Both the position numbers and the translations under genes were made by a program. A stretch of DNA of 64,000 bases from Heritagella_A intestinalis. GTDB taxonomy: Bacteria; Bacillota; Clostridia; Oscillospirales; Acutalibacteraceae. The stretch lies in assembly GCA_904418995.1 (NCBI GenBank), contig CAJFQF010000006.1, forward strand, positions 121,655 through 185,654, given 5' to 3'. The notes under the pieces are model-generated. The model was not told the origin of the DNA. It saw only the letters and a program-made list of their open reading frames with translations, and did not search any database. The number at the start of each line of letters is the position of its first letter. Position 1 is the first letter of the stretch. This document shows positions 26,435 to 36,320 of this stretch, piece after piece.

Positions 26435-26980
26435 TTACAGCCTGCCGGCCTGAACCAGAGCGTTGGTTTTCAGGATGCCAATCTGGGTTTTGGCGTCGGG
26501 AATCTCATTGTTCATGACCATCTCCACGGCCTTTTCCAGGGGGATGCGCTCCACCTCGATGAACTCGTCGTCGTCCGGGTCCTGTTCGCCCCAGCTCTCT
26601 ACCCGGCAGGCCCACAGACGGATAATCTCGTTGGTGTAGCCGGGGGTGGGATACAGGTTTCCCAGGGAGATGTAGTTTTTGCCGGTGGTGCCGGTTTCCT
26701 CCTTCTGCTCCCGCTTCATGGCCTCAAAGGGGTCCTCCCCTTTTTCCAGCTTGCCGGCAGGGAGCTCCAGGACAATCTCCCCGTAGGGGTAGCGAAACTG
26801 GCGGACAAAGAGCAGCTCGTTTTGTTCTGTGAGTACCGCCACGCTCACGCCGCCGGGATGCTCCACCACTTCCCGGCCCACCACAGCGCCGTTTTCCAGC
26901 TCGGCCTTGTCCAGGCGCACTTGGATAATCTTACCGTGATAGAGGTATTTTTGTTCCAGTGTTTTTTCAGTCAGCTTCAA
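26435..26980 (-). CDS. NUDIX hydrolase, ADP-ribose pyrophosphatase type
   Basis: A 181-residue protein with a complete NUDIX box (G-x5-E-x7-R-E-x2-E-E-x-G, in GKLEKGEDPFEAMKREQKEE). A family-typical proline comes after the box (YPTPGYTNE), as in ADP-ribose pyrophosphatases. It would split ADP-ribose into AMP and ribose 5-phosphate. The frame opens with a TTG at 26980, eight nt after GGAGG, giving MKLTEKTL. Length fits the family. Confidence 0.88.
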   Translation of the reverse strand: MKLTEKTLEQKYLYHGKIIQVRLDKAELENGAVVGREVVEHPGGVSVAVLTEQNELLFVRQFRYPYGEIVLELPAGKLEKGEDPFEAMKREQKEETGTTGKNYISLGNLYPTPGYTNEIIRLWACRVESWGEQDPDDDEFIEVERIPLEKAVEMVMNNEIPDAKTQIGILKTNALVQAGRL

Positions 26981-27046
26981 GGGTCATTCCTCCCGTAAAA
27001 AGGCTTTTTTTCATTATAGCATATTCCCTTGGGGATGGAAAGAAAA

Positions 27047-28381
27047 TCAATTTTCCGGAAGGGGGAAAGAATCCCCGGTTTTTTCAATCCAGCGCCGAAG
27101 CTCTTCCCGCAGGCGGAGACGGAGCACCTTATATAAATCGTTGTGAGCCATGTTTACCTGCTCGTAAGGGTCCTGGTTCAGGTCATAGAGCATCCAGTCC
27201 ATTCCCGGAAGGCAGGCATATTTATACCCGTCTGTAGTGACGATCCCCCGCCAGGGCTTGTTGACGCTGTCGCCGTGGTGGGTGGGGATTACCGACTGCA
27301 AATAAGCGCTGGAAGGGTATTCGGGGCGGGGTTTGCCGGTGAGACGCAGGGCGGAATAATCGGTGCCCTCCATCCAATCGGGAACCGGGATGCCGCACAG
27401 TCCCAGGGAAGTCGGAGCGATGTCCACATGGTTTACCGGCACATGAGGGATGTTTCCTACTCCGCGGCTGTTATAAGGGCTGCGTTCCTCACCGCTGATG
27501 ATGAAGGGAATATGGGTGGCTTCCTGATAAGGGGTGGTCTTTCGGAACTGGCCGTGGGAGCCGTGCATATCCCCGTGGTCGCTGAAATAGAAAATATGGG
27601 TATGCTCCATCAGGCCCGTTTCGTTGAGGCAGTCCACGATACGGCCTACGTTTTCGTCAATATTTTCCACCATAGCATAGTAGCCGGATAATTCCTGGGC
27701 GGCGCGCTCCCGGATCGCGGATACCTGGGGGACGTTGGGCAAAAAGCGGATATTGGCGGGAGTGTGGCCCTTCTGGTTCCGGGGCGGGGCTACATAGGGG
27801 TCGTGAGGCGGCTGGATAGAGAGGACGCCAAAGAAAGGCTGTCCTTTTCCGGCATGGTTCCGGAGTTCCTCTAAAAGAAGGTCGGTGAGGGAATCGGTTT
27901 CATAGCCGGGAAGGCGGAACAGGGGGATTTCCTCGGCGCCTCGGTGGCCATGGAGCCAGCAGTCGTATTGGGCGTTGTTGTTTTCATATCCCAGCCAGGA
28001 GTCAAACCCTCCCCGGCGTTCCCGGGGGATATAGTGGGTGGCCGCCCGTTCCTGGGCCTCCTTTGCCCCGTCCAGATGCCATTTCCCCAGATAGAAAGTA
28101 TCGTAGCCGTTTTCCCGGAATACATGGGCGACAGTGGGCAGCTCCGGGGGAAGGAGGTATTCATGGCCGGGGACGCAGTGGTGGGGATAACGGCTGGTGA
28201 GCAGGGAACCCCGGTAGGGGCAGCACAGGGGAAATCCTGAGACGGCATCGGTAAAATTCAGCCCTGTGCGGGCAAGGCCATCCAAAACAGGGGTGGAGGC
28301 ATTTTGGCATCCGTTGATGCTCAGGGTTTCGGCGCGCTGCTGGTCGGTGAGAATCCAAAGGACATTGGGTTTGGACGACAT
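27047..28381 (-). CDS. Cys-type sulfatase
   Basis: A 444-residue sulfatase. The formylglycine motif is C53-C-P-Y-R57 within PLCCPYRGSLLTSRYPH, metal ligand D13 is in ILTDQQRAE, and TFYLGKWHLDG is the second family motif. The HGDMHGSHGQF segment carries metal-binding D and H. It resembles choline-sulfatase/heparan-type desulfating enzymes of gut bacteria, but the substrate is unassigned. No signal peptide is visible. It needs the anSME encoded at 59266. The ATG follows AAGGAGAGG, and a promoter lies 50 bp upstream. Confidence 0.9.
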   Translation of the reverse strand: MSSKPNVLWILTDQQRAETLSINGCQNASTPVLDGLARTGLNFTDAVSGFPLCCPYRGSLLTSRYPHHCVPGHEYLLPPELPTVAHVFRENGYDTFYLGKWHLDGAKEAQERAATHYIPRERRGGFDSWLGYENNNAQYDCWLHGHRGAEEIPLFRLPGYETDSLTDLLLEELRNHAGKGQPFFGVLSIQPPHDPYVAPPRNQKGHTPANIRFLPNVPQVSAIRERAAQELSGYYAMVENIDENVGRIVDCLNETGLMEHTHIFYFSDHGDMHGSHGQFRKTTPYQEATHIPFIISGEERSPYNSRGVGNIPHVPVNHVDIAPTSLGLCGIPVPDWMEGTDYSALRLTGKPRPEYPSSAYLQSVIPTHHGDSVNKPWRGIVTTDGYKYACLPGMDWMLYDLNQDPYEQVNMAHNDLYKVLRLRLREELRRWIEKTGDSFPLPEN

Positions 28382-28431
28382 ACAGAACCTCTCCTTATAG
28401 CAGCCGAAAAGTCCGGCGGAATCTTTCTGTC

Positions 28432-28460
28432 AGAATAGCACAAATCAAAACGCTTGTCCA
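28432..28460 (-). promoter_or_regulatory. Promoter of the second sulfatase gene
   Basis: On the minus strand TGGACA (28455-28460) and TATTCT (28432-28437) are 17 nt apart, with an extended -10 TGC. Confidence 0.65.
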
Positions 28461-28579
28461 GAAAAACTCCTCCGGGAGCAGCAGGCGTTGTGACAAGATT
28501 TGTCGGTGAACATGAGGGAAATCTGGTGTTTTTATACTACGACCTTGCGTTTTTGATATGGTAAGGCCTGTGGAATTTG

Positions 28580-28588
28580 TGCTATAGT
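28580..28588 (+). promoter_or_regulatory. Extended -10 promoter of the GH85 gene
   Basis: TGC followed by TATAGT (28583-28588) with no good -35 box at the right distance, implying a 5' leader of about 165 nt. Nothing recognisable was seen in that leader. Confidence 0.5.
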
Positions 28589-28757
28589 AAAGATAGCAAG
28601 CTGGTGCCGTATGTCAGTTTGCAGGTTCGTAACCTCAAAAAAGGCCGGACAGGCCAGGAAGACGGTATCGTAACGTTTGTAAAATTAGTGTCTGCGGAAT
28701 TTCCCAAGGCATTTTAATTTTAAAATTCTTCTCGCGAGAGAGAAAGGGGACAAGTAC

Positions 28758-31700
28758 ATGAAGAAAACCAGCAAGGCCAGACGGGTCGGCTCGGCGTTTT
28801 TGGCGGCGGCCATAGTGTTTACCAGCTTTGGCGCTTCCCTAACCGCCTTTGCAGCTGATTCGTGGCCTAACGACAAGGCCTCTGCGGAGCCTTCCTTTGC
28901 CGGCTATCGTGTAAAGGACATTGAGAATTGGGATCCGGAAACCGACCCCTACGCGGAGTTTTTGCGCGCGGAAGTTCCGCTCCAGACGCGCAATGAACCC
29001 TTTAAGGAGACCCAGGCAAAGACTTATCTCAATTCCGATGCCCAGGTCATGCTGATGCAGGGCGACTACGGCAACAGCTTCTTTAACAGCACCATGTACA
29101 CCGATAAGTTCGGCGAGCATGTGCTGAACTTCTGGCAGTATGCCGATTATTTCTCCCCCTGGCACGGTGCGGCCACCGCGTACACTCCGGAATCGCTTTA
29201 TGATCCGGTTACCAGCGATTGGCGGGCCAGAGGCTTTGAGTTCGGTATTGTCAACATTCCGAACCCGGCCTATACCAACGCCGCCCACAAGAACGGCGTT
29301 ATGTCCATTGCCTGTATCTATTTCGATCCTGCTTTCCGCCCCGGCCAGACTTGCGCAGACTTGATCGAGCGGGACGAGGATGGCAACTTCTCTATTGCGG
29401 AGAAGCTGATCCAGATGGCAGAGTACTATGGCTTTGACGGCTATTTCCTGAACCAGGAAGAGGGCTATTATGAAGACTTTAAGCCCTTTATGGCTGAGCT
29501 GACGAAAGCCGGCCTCTATACCCAGTGGTACGATACCAACAGCACTTTTAACGCCAGCAAGGCACAGTGGCTCAAGGACGATACCTACGGTCAAATCAAC
29601 AACTCTGTGTTCGTCAACTACGGATGGAACAAGTCCACAGTGGACAGCGCGATCAGCTATGCGAAAGAGATCGATGTGAATCCCTTTGAGAGCGTCTTCT
29701 TCGGCGCAGAGTGCAACCAGAACAAATTCAGCGGTGGCCATTCCAGCGCCAGAAATATTTCCAACCTGTATGACGAAATGGGCAATCCCCGTGCCAGCGT
29801 GGCCCTGTTTACCCCCAGCGACTGGTATCAGCGCGGCGTAGACGAAATCCCGGCTTATGATCCCAACGATACCCCTGTGATGCAGCAGGACGAGTACCAG
29901 TGGATGGTGGCTGAGCGCGAGCGGATGTTCTTCTCCGGCGTCATGGAGGATCCCACCGACACAGGCTTGAAGTCCGGCTATTCCCGCACGGATGTGGGCG
30001 TCAGTAATGCTTCCGGCTGGGTCGGCGTGGCAGACTTTATCGCAGAGCGCTCTGTGATTGACGGCACCAAGTTCAACACCAACTTCAACACTGGCCACGG
30101 TATGCAGTACTTTGTGGACGGCGAAGTTTCCGCCGACAAGGCCTGGACCAACATTAACATCCAGGATATCCTGCCTTCCTGGCAGTGGTGGGTGGACAGC
30201 ACCGACGACAACAAGCTGGAAGTAGACTTTGACTACGGCGCTGCCCTTACCAACAACGATGTAAACGGCAATCCCATGACCATGCCCTACACCCAGGTGG
30301 GCGCCTATGAGGGCGGCTCCTCTCTGGTAGTGTACGGCGATATCACCGGTTCCAACAGCCTGCATCTGTATAAGACGGATCTGGATGTCAACGAGAACTC
30401 CAAGGCTTATGTGACCTTTAAGAAGACTTCTGCGGACTCGGTTCCCATGCAGTTGGGCCTGATTTTCAAGGACAATGCCAATGAAACCGTGAAGCTGGAT
30501 ATTGAAGGCTCCGAGACGGCCGGCAATTGGACTACTGTGGAAATCGACCTCTCCGGTTATGCCGGCAAGCAGATCGCGGCCATCACCCTGGAATTTGCAG
30601 GCGAGGCAGAAGGCTATCAGATGAACGTAGGCGGCCTGAAGATCTCCGACGGCGAGGACAAGCCCGCAACCCCCACCGGCTTTAAGGTGGATTATGCCTA
30701 TGACAGCGGTGAGATGATCCTCAGCTGGAATATGGCTGACTATGATGAAGTCAAGCAGTACAACGTATACGGTACCCTGTCTACCGGCCAGAGAGTGTAT
30801 CTGGGCGGCGTCTATGACAGCATCCTGTATGTGAAGTCTGTCTTTGACGAGAGCGAGAGCATCGACCTGGAGCTGCGCGCAGTTGGCGCCGACGGCACCG
30901 AGAGCGATCCCGCAACCCTTACCTATACTTATAACGACAAGGTCAGCAACGTGGCAGTGGAAGAGGCGGAAACCTCTACCGGCCTGCTGGTCCGTGCCGC
31001 TACCCCCGGCCAGCTGGACGTTTCCTTTGATACGCCCGCAGCCGGCGCCCCCGACAGGTATGAATTCGAAGTGACCCTGCGGAACATCAAGTCCGATGAC
31101 CCCGATAATCAGGTGTACACCGGTTCTGCGGAAGGTACGGCAACCTCCGCCACGATTAACCTGCCTGTGGATGAGGGACGCGAATACGACCTGAAGATTT
31201 ACGCAGTGTATGACGGCGAAAGAGGCGAGCCTATCTGCTATCGCGGCTGGTCCAATGACAACTACTCCGAGCCTATTGCTAAGGAAGACATCCGACTCAG
31301 CGGGAATTCTGTCCGCCTGGTCGACCCGGATTCTGTGGACTGGTACAAAATGACCGCTACCTTTAACGGCGAGCAGGTGGGGAGCTTTACCCGCGGCGCT
31401 TCCAGCGGCAACTCGATGCGGTTCAGCTTGAGTGGTGATGGTACGCTGTCTGTGGTGACCCAGGACTTTGCCGGCAATACTTCTATTCCCACGGTGGTGC
31501 AGATTGCAGACGGTCAGATTGTGGATCCCACGGATTTGATTGGTTCTGAGCAGTTCCCCGACGAGGCTTTGCTGGCTGCTGTGCAGAAGCAGGTAGGCGT
31601 GACTTTGGCCAGCCTGGAAGAGTTTACGGGAACCTTGAATCTGGCTAACAGCGAAGTGGCAGACCTGACAGGCCTGGATTTGATTCCCGGTCTCACCGGT

Positions 31701-34601
31701 TTGAATCTTTCTAACTGCACCGCCCTGACGGACCTCTCCGGTTTGGATGCCAACACGGCTCTGACGGAGATCAATATCAGCGGCTGCACTGCTTTGGAAA
31801 CTGTGGATCTGGCTGGCCTTGGCCTGGAAAAGCTGGATGCTTCCGGCGAATACGCCAACCTGGTTTCCGTGGATATTTCCGACAATAAGCTGGACCTCAG
31901 CGAAGGCACCCCCGAGCGCGCCTTTGTAGACGCTGCTCTGGCCGCTACCTCCGATGTAGCGGAGACTCAGGCCGCCGACGGCGAGAACCTGGTAACCGGC
32001 GCAACGCTGATTGGCTCCAATAATGTAACGGATGCCAGCAAGTTTGTAGATGGCAGCACTACTACAGATACAGCAGCTACGGACCGCAACAAGCCCGCCT
32101 CCGTCACCCTGGATCTGGGTTCCGAAAAGGAAATCTCCGCCTGGAGTATCTGGATTAAGACCAACACCGACGCCTCCTTCCGCCCCTTCGGCGTAAAGAA
32201 TGCGGAATTGGCGGTTGCCGATACCGCAGACGGCGAGTACACCACTATCAGCACCTTGGAAACCGTACCCGCTGACACGGCTGATACCCTGTCCGAAACC
32301 GTTGCCGAGCTGGAAACCCCGGTTACCGCCCGGTATGTAAAGATCACCGTTACCGAGTGGCAGCCCCATCCCAATGGAGGCGTTGACTGGCCCGCCATGG
32401 TGGAAGCCATGATTTACGGCGGCGAGGGCGCTCCTGCCCAGGCCGTGAAGTTCGACAACCAGCGGCCTGTGGTATATTCGGGCGTAGAATTCTTGCCGGA
32501 TGAGCCTGTCCGCATGGAGATCTCCGATGAAACTGTGGACTTGATGTCTTATGTGGACACTGCTTATACTGTCCGCGGCAATGTATATGCTGATATGGCT
32601 GACCAGCTCATCAACGGCGAGACCTTCCTGGCTGATGATGTGGACGTCAACGCTAAGCCCAGCGAGACCTTTACGGTTTCTGTTGTAGATCAGAATAACG
32701 GCGCTGTAGAAGGCCCGGTAGTTTCTCTGACCGAAGATATCACGTATATTGCAACCTATAAAAATGCTGATGGGGAAATAGCGGGTACCCTGACCATTAT
32801 CGTTGGCGATGGCGGCGAAGTGACCACCCCCACTGTGATTACCGAGAATCCCACCATCCTGTATGCTACCGAGCAGAGCGACCACAACTCCAAGGAAGAT
32901 CCGGAGATGGCCTTTGATAAAGACGAGACTACCAAGTGGTGCCCCGGCGGCAACGCTGTACAGGCCCAGATGGTTATCGACGTAGGCGCATACTACACCC
33001 TGACTGAGTGGAATATGTCCCACGCAGGCGTCAGCACCAGCGATGGCGTTGGCCGCAATACCCGTGACTTTGCTTTGCAGATACTGAATGTGGAGAACCC
33101 CACTGCCGAACAGCTGGCAGATGAGAGCTTCCTCACCAATGATGCAAACTGGACCACCGTTGCTTTCTATGAAAACAACCAGGAAACCCGTACCCACTAT
33201 GAGTTTACCGAAACCGTTACCGCCCGTTACTTCCGTCTGAACGTCACCAAGGGCGATACTTCCATCATGTGGCCTTCCACCCGTATCTATGAGTGGAGCA
33301 TGCTTGGTGTGCCCTACTATGGCGGCGGCGAAGAAGAAGTAGACAAGACGGAATTGGCAGCTCTGGTGGAGCAGGCCGCACAGTATGTACAGGCCGACTA
33401 CACTGCGGAGAGCTGGGCTGTATTTGCCCAGGCTTATGCCGATGCCCAGGAAGTTTTGGCCAACGACGAAGCCACTGCTGCTGACGTGGCAGGGGCTGTG
33501 GAAGCGCTGAACAGTGCTATTGCCCAGCTGGAGATTGATAAGAGTGCTCTGGCCGCTGCACTGGAAGATGCTGCCCAATATGAGGAAGCCAACTATACTG
33601 ACGAAACCTGGACCGTATTTGCCCAGGCATATGAAAATGCCCAGGCTGTTATGGAAGACGACACTGCGACTGCCGCTGATGTGGCGGACGCTGTGGAAGC
33701 CCTGAACAATGCCATTGCCCAGCTGGAGAACTATGTGGCGCCTGATAAGAGCCTGCTCCAGTATGCGTATGACTATGCGTTGACCCAGAATACCGAGGGC
33801 GTGGTGGACAGCGCCGCTAAGTTCTTTGAGGAAGCTGTTGCCCAGGCTAAGGCCGTTCTGGACGACGCCAAGGCAACGGAAGAAGAAGTCAACGCCGCCT
33901 TTGACAAGCTGCTGGAAGGCATTTGGGGCTTGGGCCTGGTACAGGGCGACAAGACCAACCTGAACCTGCTGATTGCCCGCGCCGAGGATATGGTCCTCAA
34001 CGCTGACAAGTATGTGGCGGACAACTGGCAGCAGCTGCTGGATGCCCTGGAGGCTGCCCAGGCGGTTGCCGCTGACGGCGACGCCATGAAGGGCGATGTG
34101 GAAACCGCAGCCAACGACCTGCTCAGTGCGATCCTGGCCCAGCGCTATAAGGCTGACAAGTCTATCCTGGAAGAGCTCATCAACCAGGCTTCCGGCTTGG
34201 ATCTGAGCCAGTATACCACTGCCAGCGTGCAGGCATTCAGCGCCGCTCTGAGAAGCGCCAACCTGGTATTGGAAGACGCTACCTTGAGTGTGGACGATCA
34301 GGCCGCTGTTGACGAGGCTGTGGCAACCCTGCGCAGCGCCATGGATGAACTGGAGCCCCTCTCCAGCAATACTGGCGATGACAACGCCAACACCGGCGAC
34401 AATGCCGATGACAACAAGGATAACAGCGATAAGGATACCGCCAGCGATCCCAATAAGGGACCCATGGACAACAATGGCAACAAGACGCCCGCTACCGGCG
34501 ACAATACCCCGGTGCTGTGGATTGTTCTTGGTACGGTGGCCGCTGCTGCTATCTTGGTGATCCTGGTGATCGTTCTTCGCCGGAGAGCCAACAGAGCATA
34601 A
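28758..34601 (+). CDS. Cell-wall-anchored GH85 endo-beta-N-acetylglucosaminidase
   Basis: A 1947-residue surface enzyme predicted to cut the chitobiose core of N-glycans. Residues 1-32 are a signal peptide. The GH85 catalytic domain (about 85-450) contains GFDGYF-L-N-Q-E (225-234), where N232 and E234 fit the family's Asn/Glu pair. Carbohydrate-binding and Ig-like beta domains follow, then a short leucine-rich stretch (about 930-1060). Two F5/8-type C domains cover about 1076-1223 and 1363-1515. Five FIVAR-like three-helix repeats begin near 1528, 1594, 1663, 1731 and 1799. A D/N-rich linker precedes a TPATG sorting signal, membrane helix and RRRANRA tail. No sortase gene is in the window. 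Confidence 0.92.
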   Translation: MKKTSKARRVGSAFLAAAIVFTSFGASLTAFAADSWPNDKASAEPSFAGYRVKDIENWDPETDPYAEFLRAEVPLQTRNEPFKETQAKTYLNSDAQVMLMQGDYGNSFFNSTMYTDKFGEHVLNFWQYADYFSPWHGAATAYTPESLYDPVTSDWRARGFEFGIVNIPNPAYTNAAHKNGVMSIACIYFDPAFRPGQTCADLIERDEDGNFSIAEKLIQMAEYYGFDGYFLNQEEGYYEDFKPFMAELTKAGLYTQWYDTNSTFNASKAQWLKDDTYGQINNSVFVNYGWNKSTVDSAISYAKEIDVNPFESVFFGAECNQNKFSGGHSSARNISNLYDEMGNPRASVALFTPSDWYQRGVDEIPAYDPNDTPVMQQDEYQWMVAERERMFFSGVMEDPTDTGLKSGYSRTDVGVSNASGWVGVADFIAERSVIDGTKFNTNFNTGHGMQYFVDGEVSADKAWTNINIQDILPSWQWWVDSTDDNKLEVDFDYGAALTNNDVNGNPMTMPYTQVGAYEGGSSLVVYGDITGSNSLHLYKTDLDVNENSKAYVTFKKTSADSVPMQLGLIFKDNANETVKLDIEGSETAGNWTTVEIDLSGYAGKQIAAITLEFAGEAEGYQMNVGGLKISDGEDKPATPTGFKVDYAYDSGEMILSWNMADYDEVKQYNVYGTLSTGQRVYLGGVYDSILYVKSVFDESESIDLELRAVGADGTESDPATLTYTYNDKVSNVAVEEAETSTGLLVRAATPGQLDVSFDTPAAGAPDRYEFEVTLRNIKSDDPDNQVYTGSAEGTATSATINLPVDEGREYDLKIYAVYDGERGEPICYRGWSNDNYSEPIAKEDIRLSGNSVRLVDPDSVDWYKMTATFNGEQVGSFTRGASSGNSMRFSLSGDGTLSVVTQDFAGNTSIPTVVQIADGQIVDPTDLIGSEQFPDEALLAAVQKQVGVTLASLEEFTGTLNLANSEVADLTGLDLIPGLTGLNLSNCTALTDLSGLDANTALTEINISGCTALETVDLAGLGLEKLDASGEYANLVSVDISDNKLDLSEGTPERAFVDAALAATSDVAETQAADGENLVTGATLIGSNNVTDASKFVDGSTTTDTAATDRNKPASVTLDLGSEKEISAWSIWIKTNTDASFRPFGVKNAELAVADTADGEYTTISTLETVPADTADTLSETVAELETPVTARYVKITVTEWQPHPNGGVDWPAMVEAMIYGGEGAPAQAVKFDNQRPVVYSGVEFLPDEPVRMEISDETVDLMSYVDTAYTVRGNVYADMADQLINGETFLADDVDVNAKPSETFTVSVVDQNNGAVEGPVVSLTEDITYIATYKNADGEIAGTLTIIVGDGGEVTTPTVITENPTILYATEQSDHNSKEDPEMAFDKDETTKWCPGGNAVQAQMVIDVGAYYTLTEWNMSHAGVSTSDGVGRNTRDFALQILNVENPTAEQLADESFLTNDANWTTVAFYENNQETRTHYEFTETVTARYFRLNVTKGDTSIMWPSTRIYEWSMLGVPYYGGGEEEVDKTELAALVEQAAQYVQADYTAESWAVFAQAYADAQEVLANDEATAADVAGAVEALNSAIAQLEIDKSALAAALEDAAQYEEANYTDETWTVFAQAYENAQAVMEDDTATAADVADAVEALNNAIAQLENYVAPDKSLLQYAYDYALTQNTEGVVDSAAKFFEEAVAQAKAVLDDAKATEEEVNAAFDKLLEGIWGLGLVQGDKTNLNLLIARAEDMVLNADKYVADNWQQLLDALEAAQAVAADGDAMKGDVETAANDLLSAILAQRYKADKSILEELINQASGLDLSQYTTASVQAFSAALRSANLVLEDATLSVDDQAAVDEAVATLRSAMDELEPLSSNTGDDNANTGDNADDNKDNSDKDTASDPNKGPMDNNGNKTPATGDNTPVLWIVLGTVAAAAILVILVIVLRRRANRA

Positions 34602-34646
34602 GGAAGTTCGCAGTTTGCTGAATTTCTGAAGCCCTTATAAAAATCC

Positions 34647-34687
34647 AGCCGCCCGTTCCCGGAAATCCGGGGACGGGCGGCTTTTTG
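34647..34687 (+). terminator. Intrinsic terminator after the GH85 gene
   Basis: Stem AGCCGCCCGT.CCCGG with its complement, followed by TTTTTG. Confidence 0.8.
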
Positions 34688-34774
34688 TCTGATGATGAGA
34701 AAACTCCGGTGGCTTCTCGTAAAGCCGGCCGGGGTTTTCAACGGATTATGAAAAGATTGTGGAAAACCAAAGGC

Positions 34775-35377
34775 TCATTCCAGTTTGGCGCCAAGGCTCT
34801 CCGCCAGAAGGACGGCCTGTTCCAGGTCGATTTTGGTGTTCTGCATCCGGGCGCTTTTCAGGTCCATCCCGCCGATGGCGGCGCCGCGCAGATCGGCCCC
34901 TTTCAGGTTTGCGCCCCGGACAACGGCCTGGCGCAGGTTACATGCAGAAAGGACCGCCTTTTCCAAATCGGCTTCGGCAAAATTTGCGCTGTTAAGGTTA
35001 CAGCCCCGGAAGTCCATTTTTTTCAGGGAGCACCCTTCCCAGATGGAAAAGGAGAAATTACCGCCGAAGATCTCTAAACCCGTAAGCACAGCGCCGGCGA
35101 AGTTGCTTCCCACAGCTTTGCACTCCCGGAACACAGCGCCAAACAGGCTGGCCCCGGAAAACCGGCAGTTGACAAAAGAAGAGCGCAGGTGCAGGCTTCC
35201 TTGGAGCCGGGCAAAAGAGAAGTCGCAGTCGGTAAAGAGGCAGCCTTTGGTGGAGAGCCCTTCCAGGTCAGCCCCTTGGAAGCTGCACCCGGTAAAGGAC
35301 GCGCCGGACAGTTCTGTGTCCGGCCAGACAGCATCCCGCAGGTCGCGGTTTGTGTATTCTTCATGGGAATGGATCAC
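34775..35377 (-). CDS. Pentapeptide repeat protein
   Basis: A 200-residue protein made almost entirely of A(D/N)LxX-type pentapeptides (for example ANLKGADLRGA, CNLNSANFAEADLEKA), which fold as a right-handed quadrilateral beta helix. Some relatives mimic DNA and protect gyrase (Qnr/MfpA); most have no known role. The GTG at 35377 is nine nt after GGAGG and is preferred to an ATG seven codons earlier that overlaps that site. The gene follows the HxlR regulator gene on the same strand after a terminator. Confidence 0.85.
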   Translation of the reverse strand: MIHSHEEYTNRDLRDAVWPDTELSGASFTGCSFQGADLEGLSTKGCLFTDCDFSFARLQGSLHLRSSFVNCRFSGASLFGAVFRECKAVGSNFAGAVLTGLEIFGGNFSFSIWEGCSLKKMDFRGCNLNSANFAEADLEKAVLSACNLRQAVVRGANLKGADLRGAAIGGMDLKSARMQNTKIDLEQAVLLAESLGAKLE

Positions 35378-35410
35378 AGTGAATTTCCTCCAATGCATCA
35401 AAAGTTCCGG

Positions 35411-35445
35411 ACAAAAAACCGCCGGGCCCGCAAGAACGCGGGCCC
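35411..35445 (-). terminator. Terminator between the HxlR and pentapeptide genes
   Basis: On the minus strand a CCGGGCCCGC stem with its complement is followed by a TTTTTT run. Confidence 0.7.
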
Positions 35446-35503
35446 GGTTTGGCGGGTCGGTTTTCAAGCCCCGGCAGGTGCCCGACACAGGCGGGGCCTG
35501 CCT

Positions 35504-35965
35504 TTAGTTGGCCGAAGAGGAATTGGGAAACTCCCGGTTTTCCTGCCAATCGATGATCCCGCGGATAATGGGGATCAGGGCGGCGCCGTCAGGCAGGATC
35601 CGGTATTCCACACGGGGTGGGATTTCCTGATACTGCTGGCGCTCTGCCAATCCGGACTGGCAAAGCTCCCGGAGGCTTTGGCTGAGCATCATGTCGGTAA
35701 TACCGGGGATGGTGTTTTTGATGCCTACGTATCGCAGGCCATCGCCGCTGCGCAGGCTCCAGAGCACTTGCAGCCGCCATTTTCCTCCCAATTCATTCAT
35801 GGCCAGGCGCAAATTCTCCATGCCAAAAGGAGAGTCTGCGTCGAAGGTAGACCCGTCGATGGGTACATCGGAGACCATTACTCCCGGGGTAATGGAAATT
35901 CCCGGTCTGGCCTGCGCGGGAAGCGCTTGCTTTTCCCGCTTCTTTTTCTTTTCTTTTTTCAACAA
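35504..35965 (-). CDS. HxlR family winged-helix transcriptional regulator
   Basis: A 153-residue protein. The C-terminal 100 residues match HxlR/MarR-like regulators (GKWRLQVLWSLRSG.LRYVGIKNTIPGITDMMLSQSLREL, quoted in part). The YxxIPPRVEYRIL wing is typical. The N-terminus has an unusual lysine-rich stretch (KKEKKKKREK) and a conserved-looking linker of about 45 residues, longer than normal HxlR proteins. The frame opens with tandem TTG codons six and nine nt after GGAGG. No HxlR cysteine sensor is evident in this copy. Its target genes are unknown. Confidence 0.83.
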   Translation of the reverse strand: MLKKEKKKKREKQALPAQARPGISITPGVMVSDVPIDGSTFDADSPFGMENLRLAMNELGGKWRLQVLWSLRSGDGLRYVGIKNTIPGITDMMLSQSLRELCQSGLAERQQYQEIPPRVEYRILPDGAALIPIIRGIIDWQENREFPNSSSAN

Positions 35966-36021
35966 CAGACACCTCCAATTTGTAAAATGCAGGCAGACAG
36001 AGGAGAAACTCCTTCTACCTT

Positions 36022-36050
36022 AGTGTATATTCTATCTATAATAAGCATAA
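36022..36050 (-). promoter_or_regulatory. Candidate promoter of the HxlR gene
   Basis: On the minus strand TTATGC (36045-36050) and TACACT (36022-36027) are 17 nt apart. The rest of the 35966-36320 gap is AT-rich, and I found no convincing plus-strand promoter in it. Confidence 0.45.
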
Positions 36051-36320
36051 CATGATTTTATCGGAAAGTAAAGGAATTTGCACTTAAAAAATAAAGTTTA
36101 TATTAAGAATTGCAATTTTTTTATCAAAAGGGGAGAATACAATCCGCATACTGGCGCTTATATCCCGCTTGAAAAAACCGACCGGAGGTTTTTCTGAAAA
36201 TTTTATAAATAGAGAACAGAAAGTTCATAAAATATTAAAACGGTATTATTGATCCCGGCATAGCATCGTAAATAGTGGAACAGCTAAGATATCAGGACTT
36301 TTGAAAGGGAGGTTTGGCCG

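Noticed and set aside
28839..33578. 1579-codon minus-strand open frame opposite the GH85 gene
   Set aside because: Shadow of the coding strand caused by codon bias; the peptide has no domain features and the GH85 frame is complete and convincing.
33343..34370. Tandem DNA repeats or CRISPR-like array in the 3' part of the GH85 gene
   Set aside because: The repetition is at protein level (FIVAR domains of about 65 residues) with diverged DNA and no uniform spacers.
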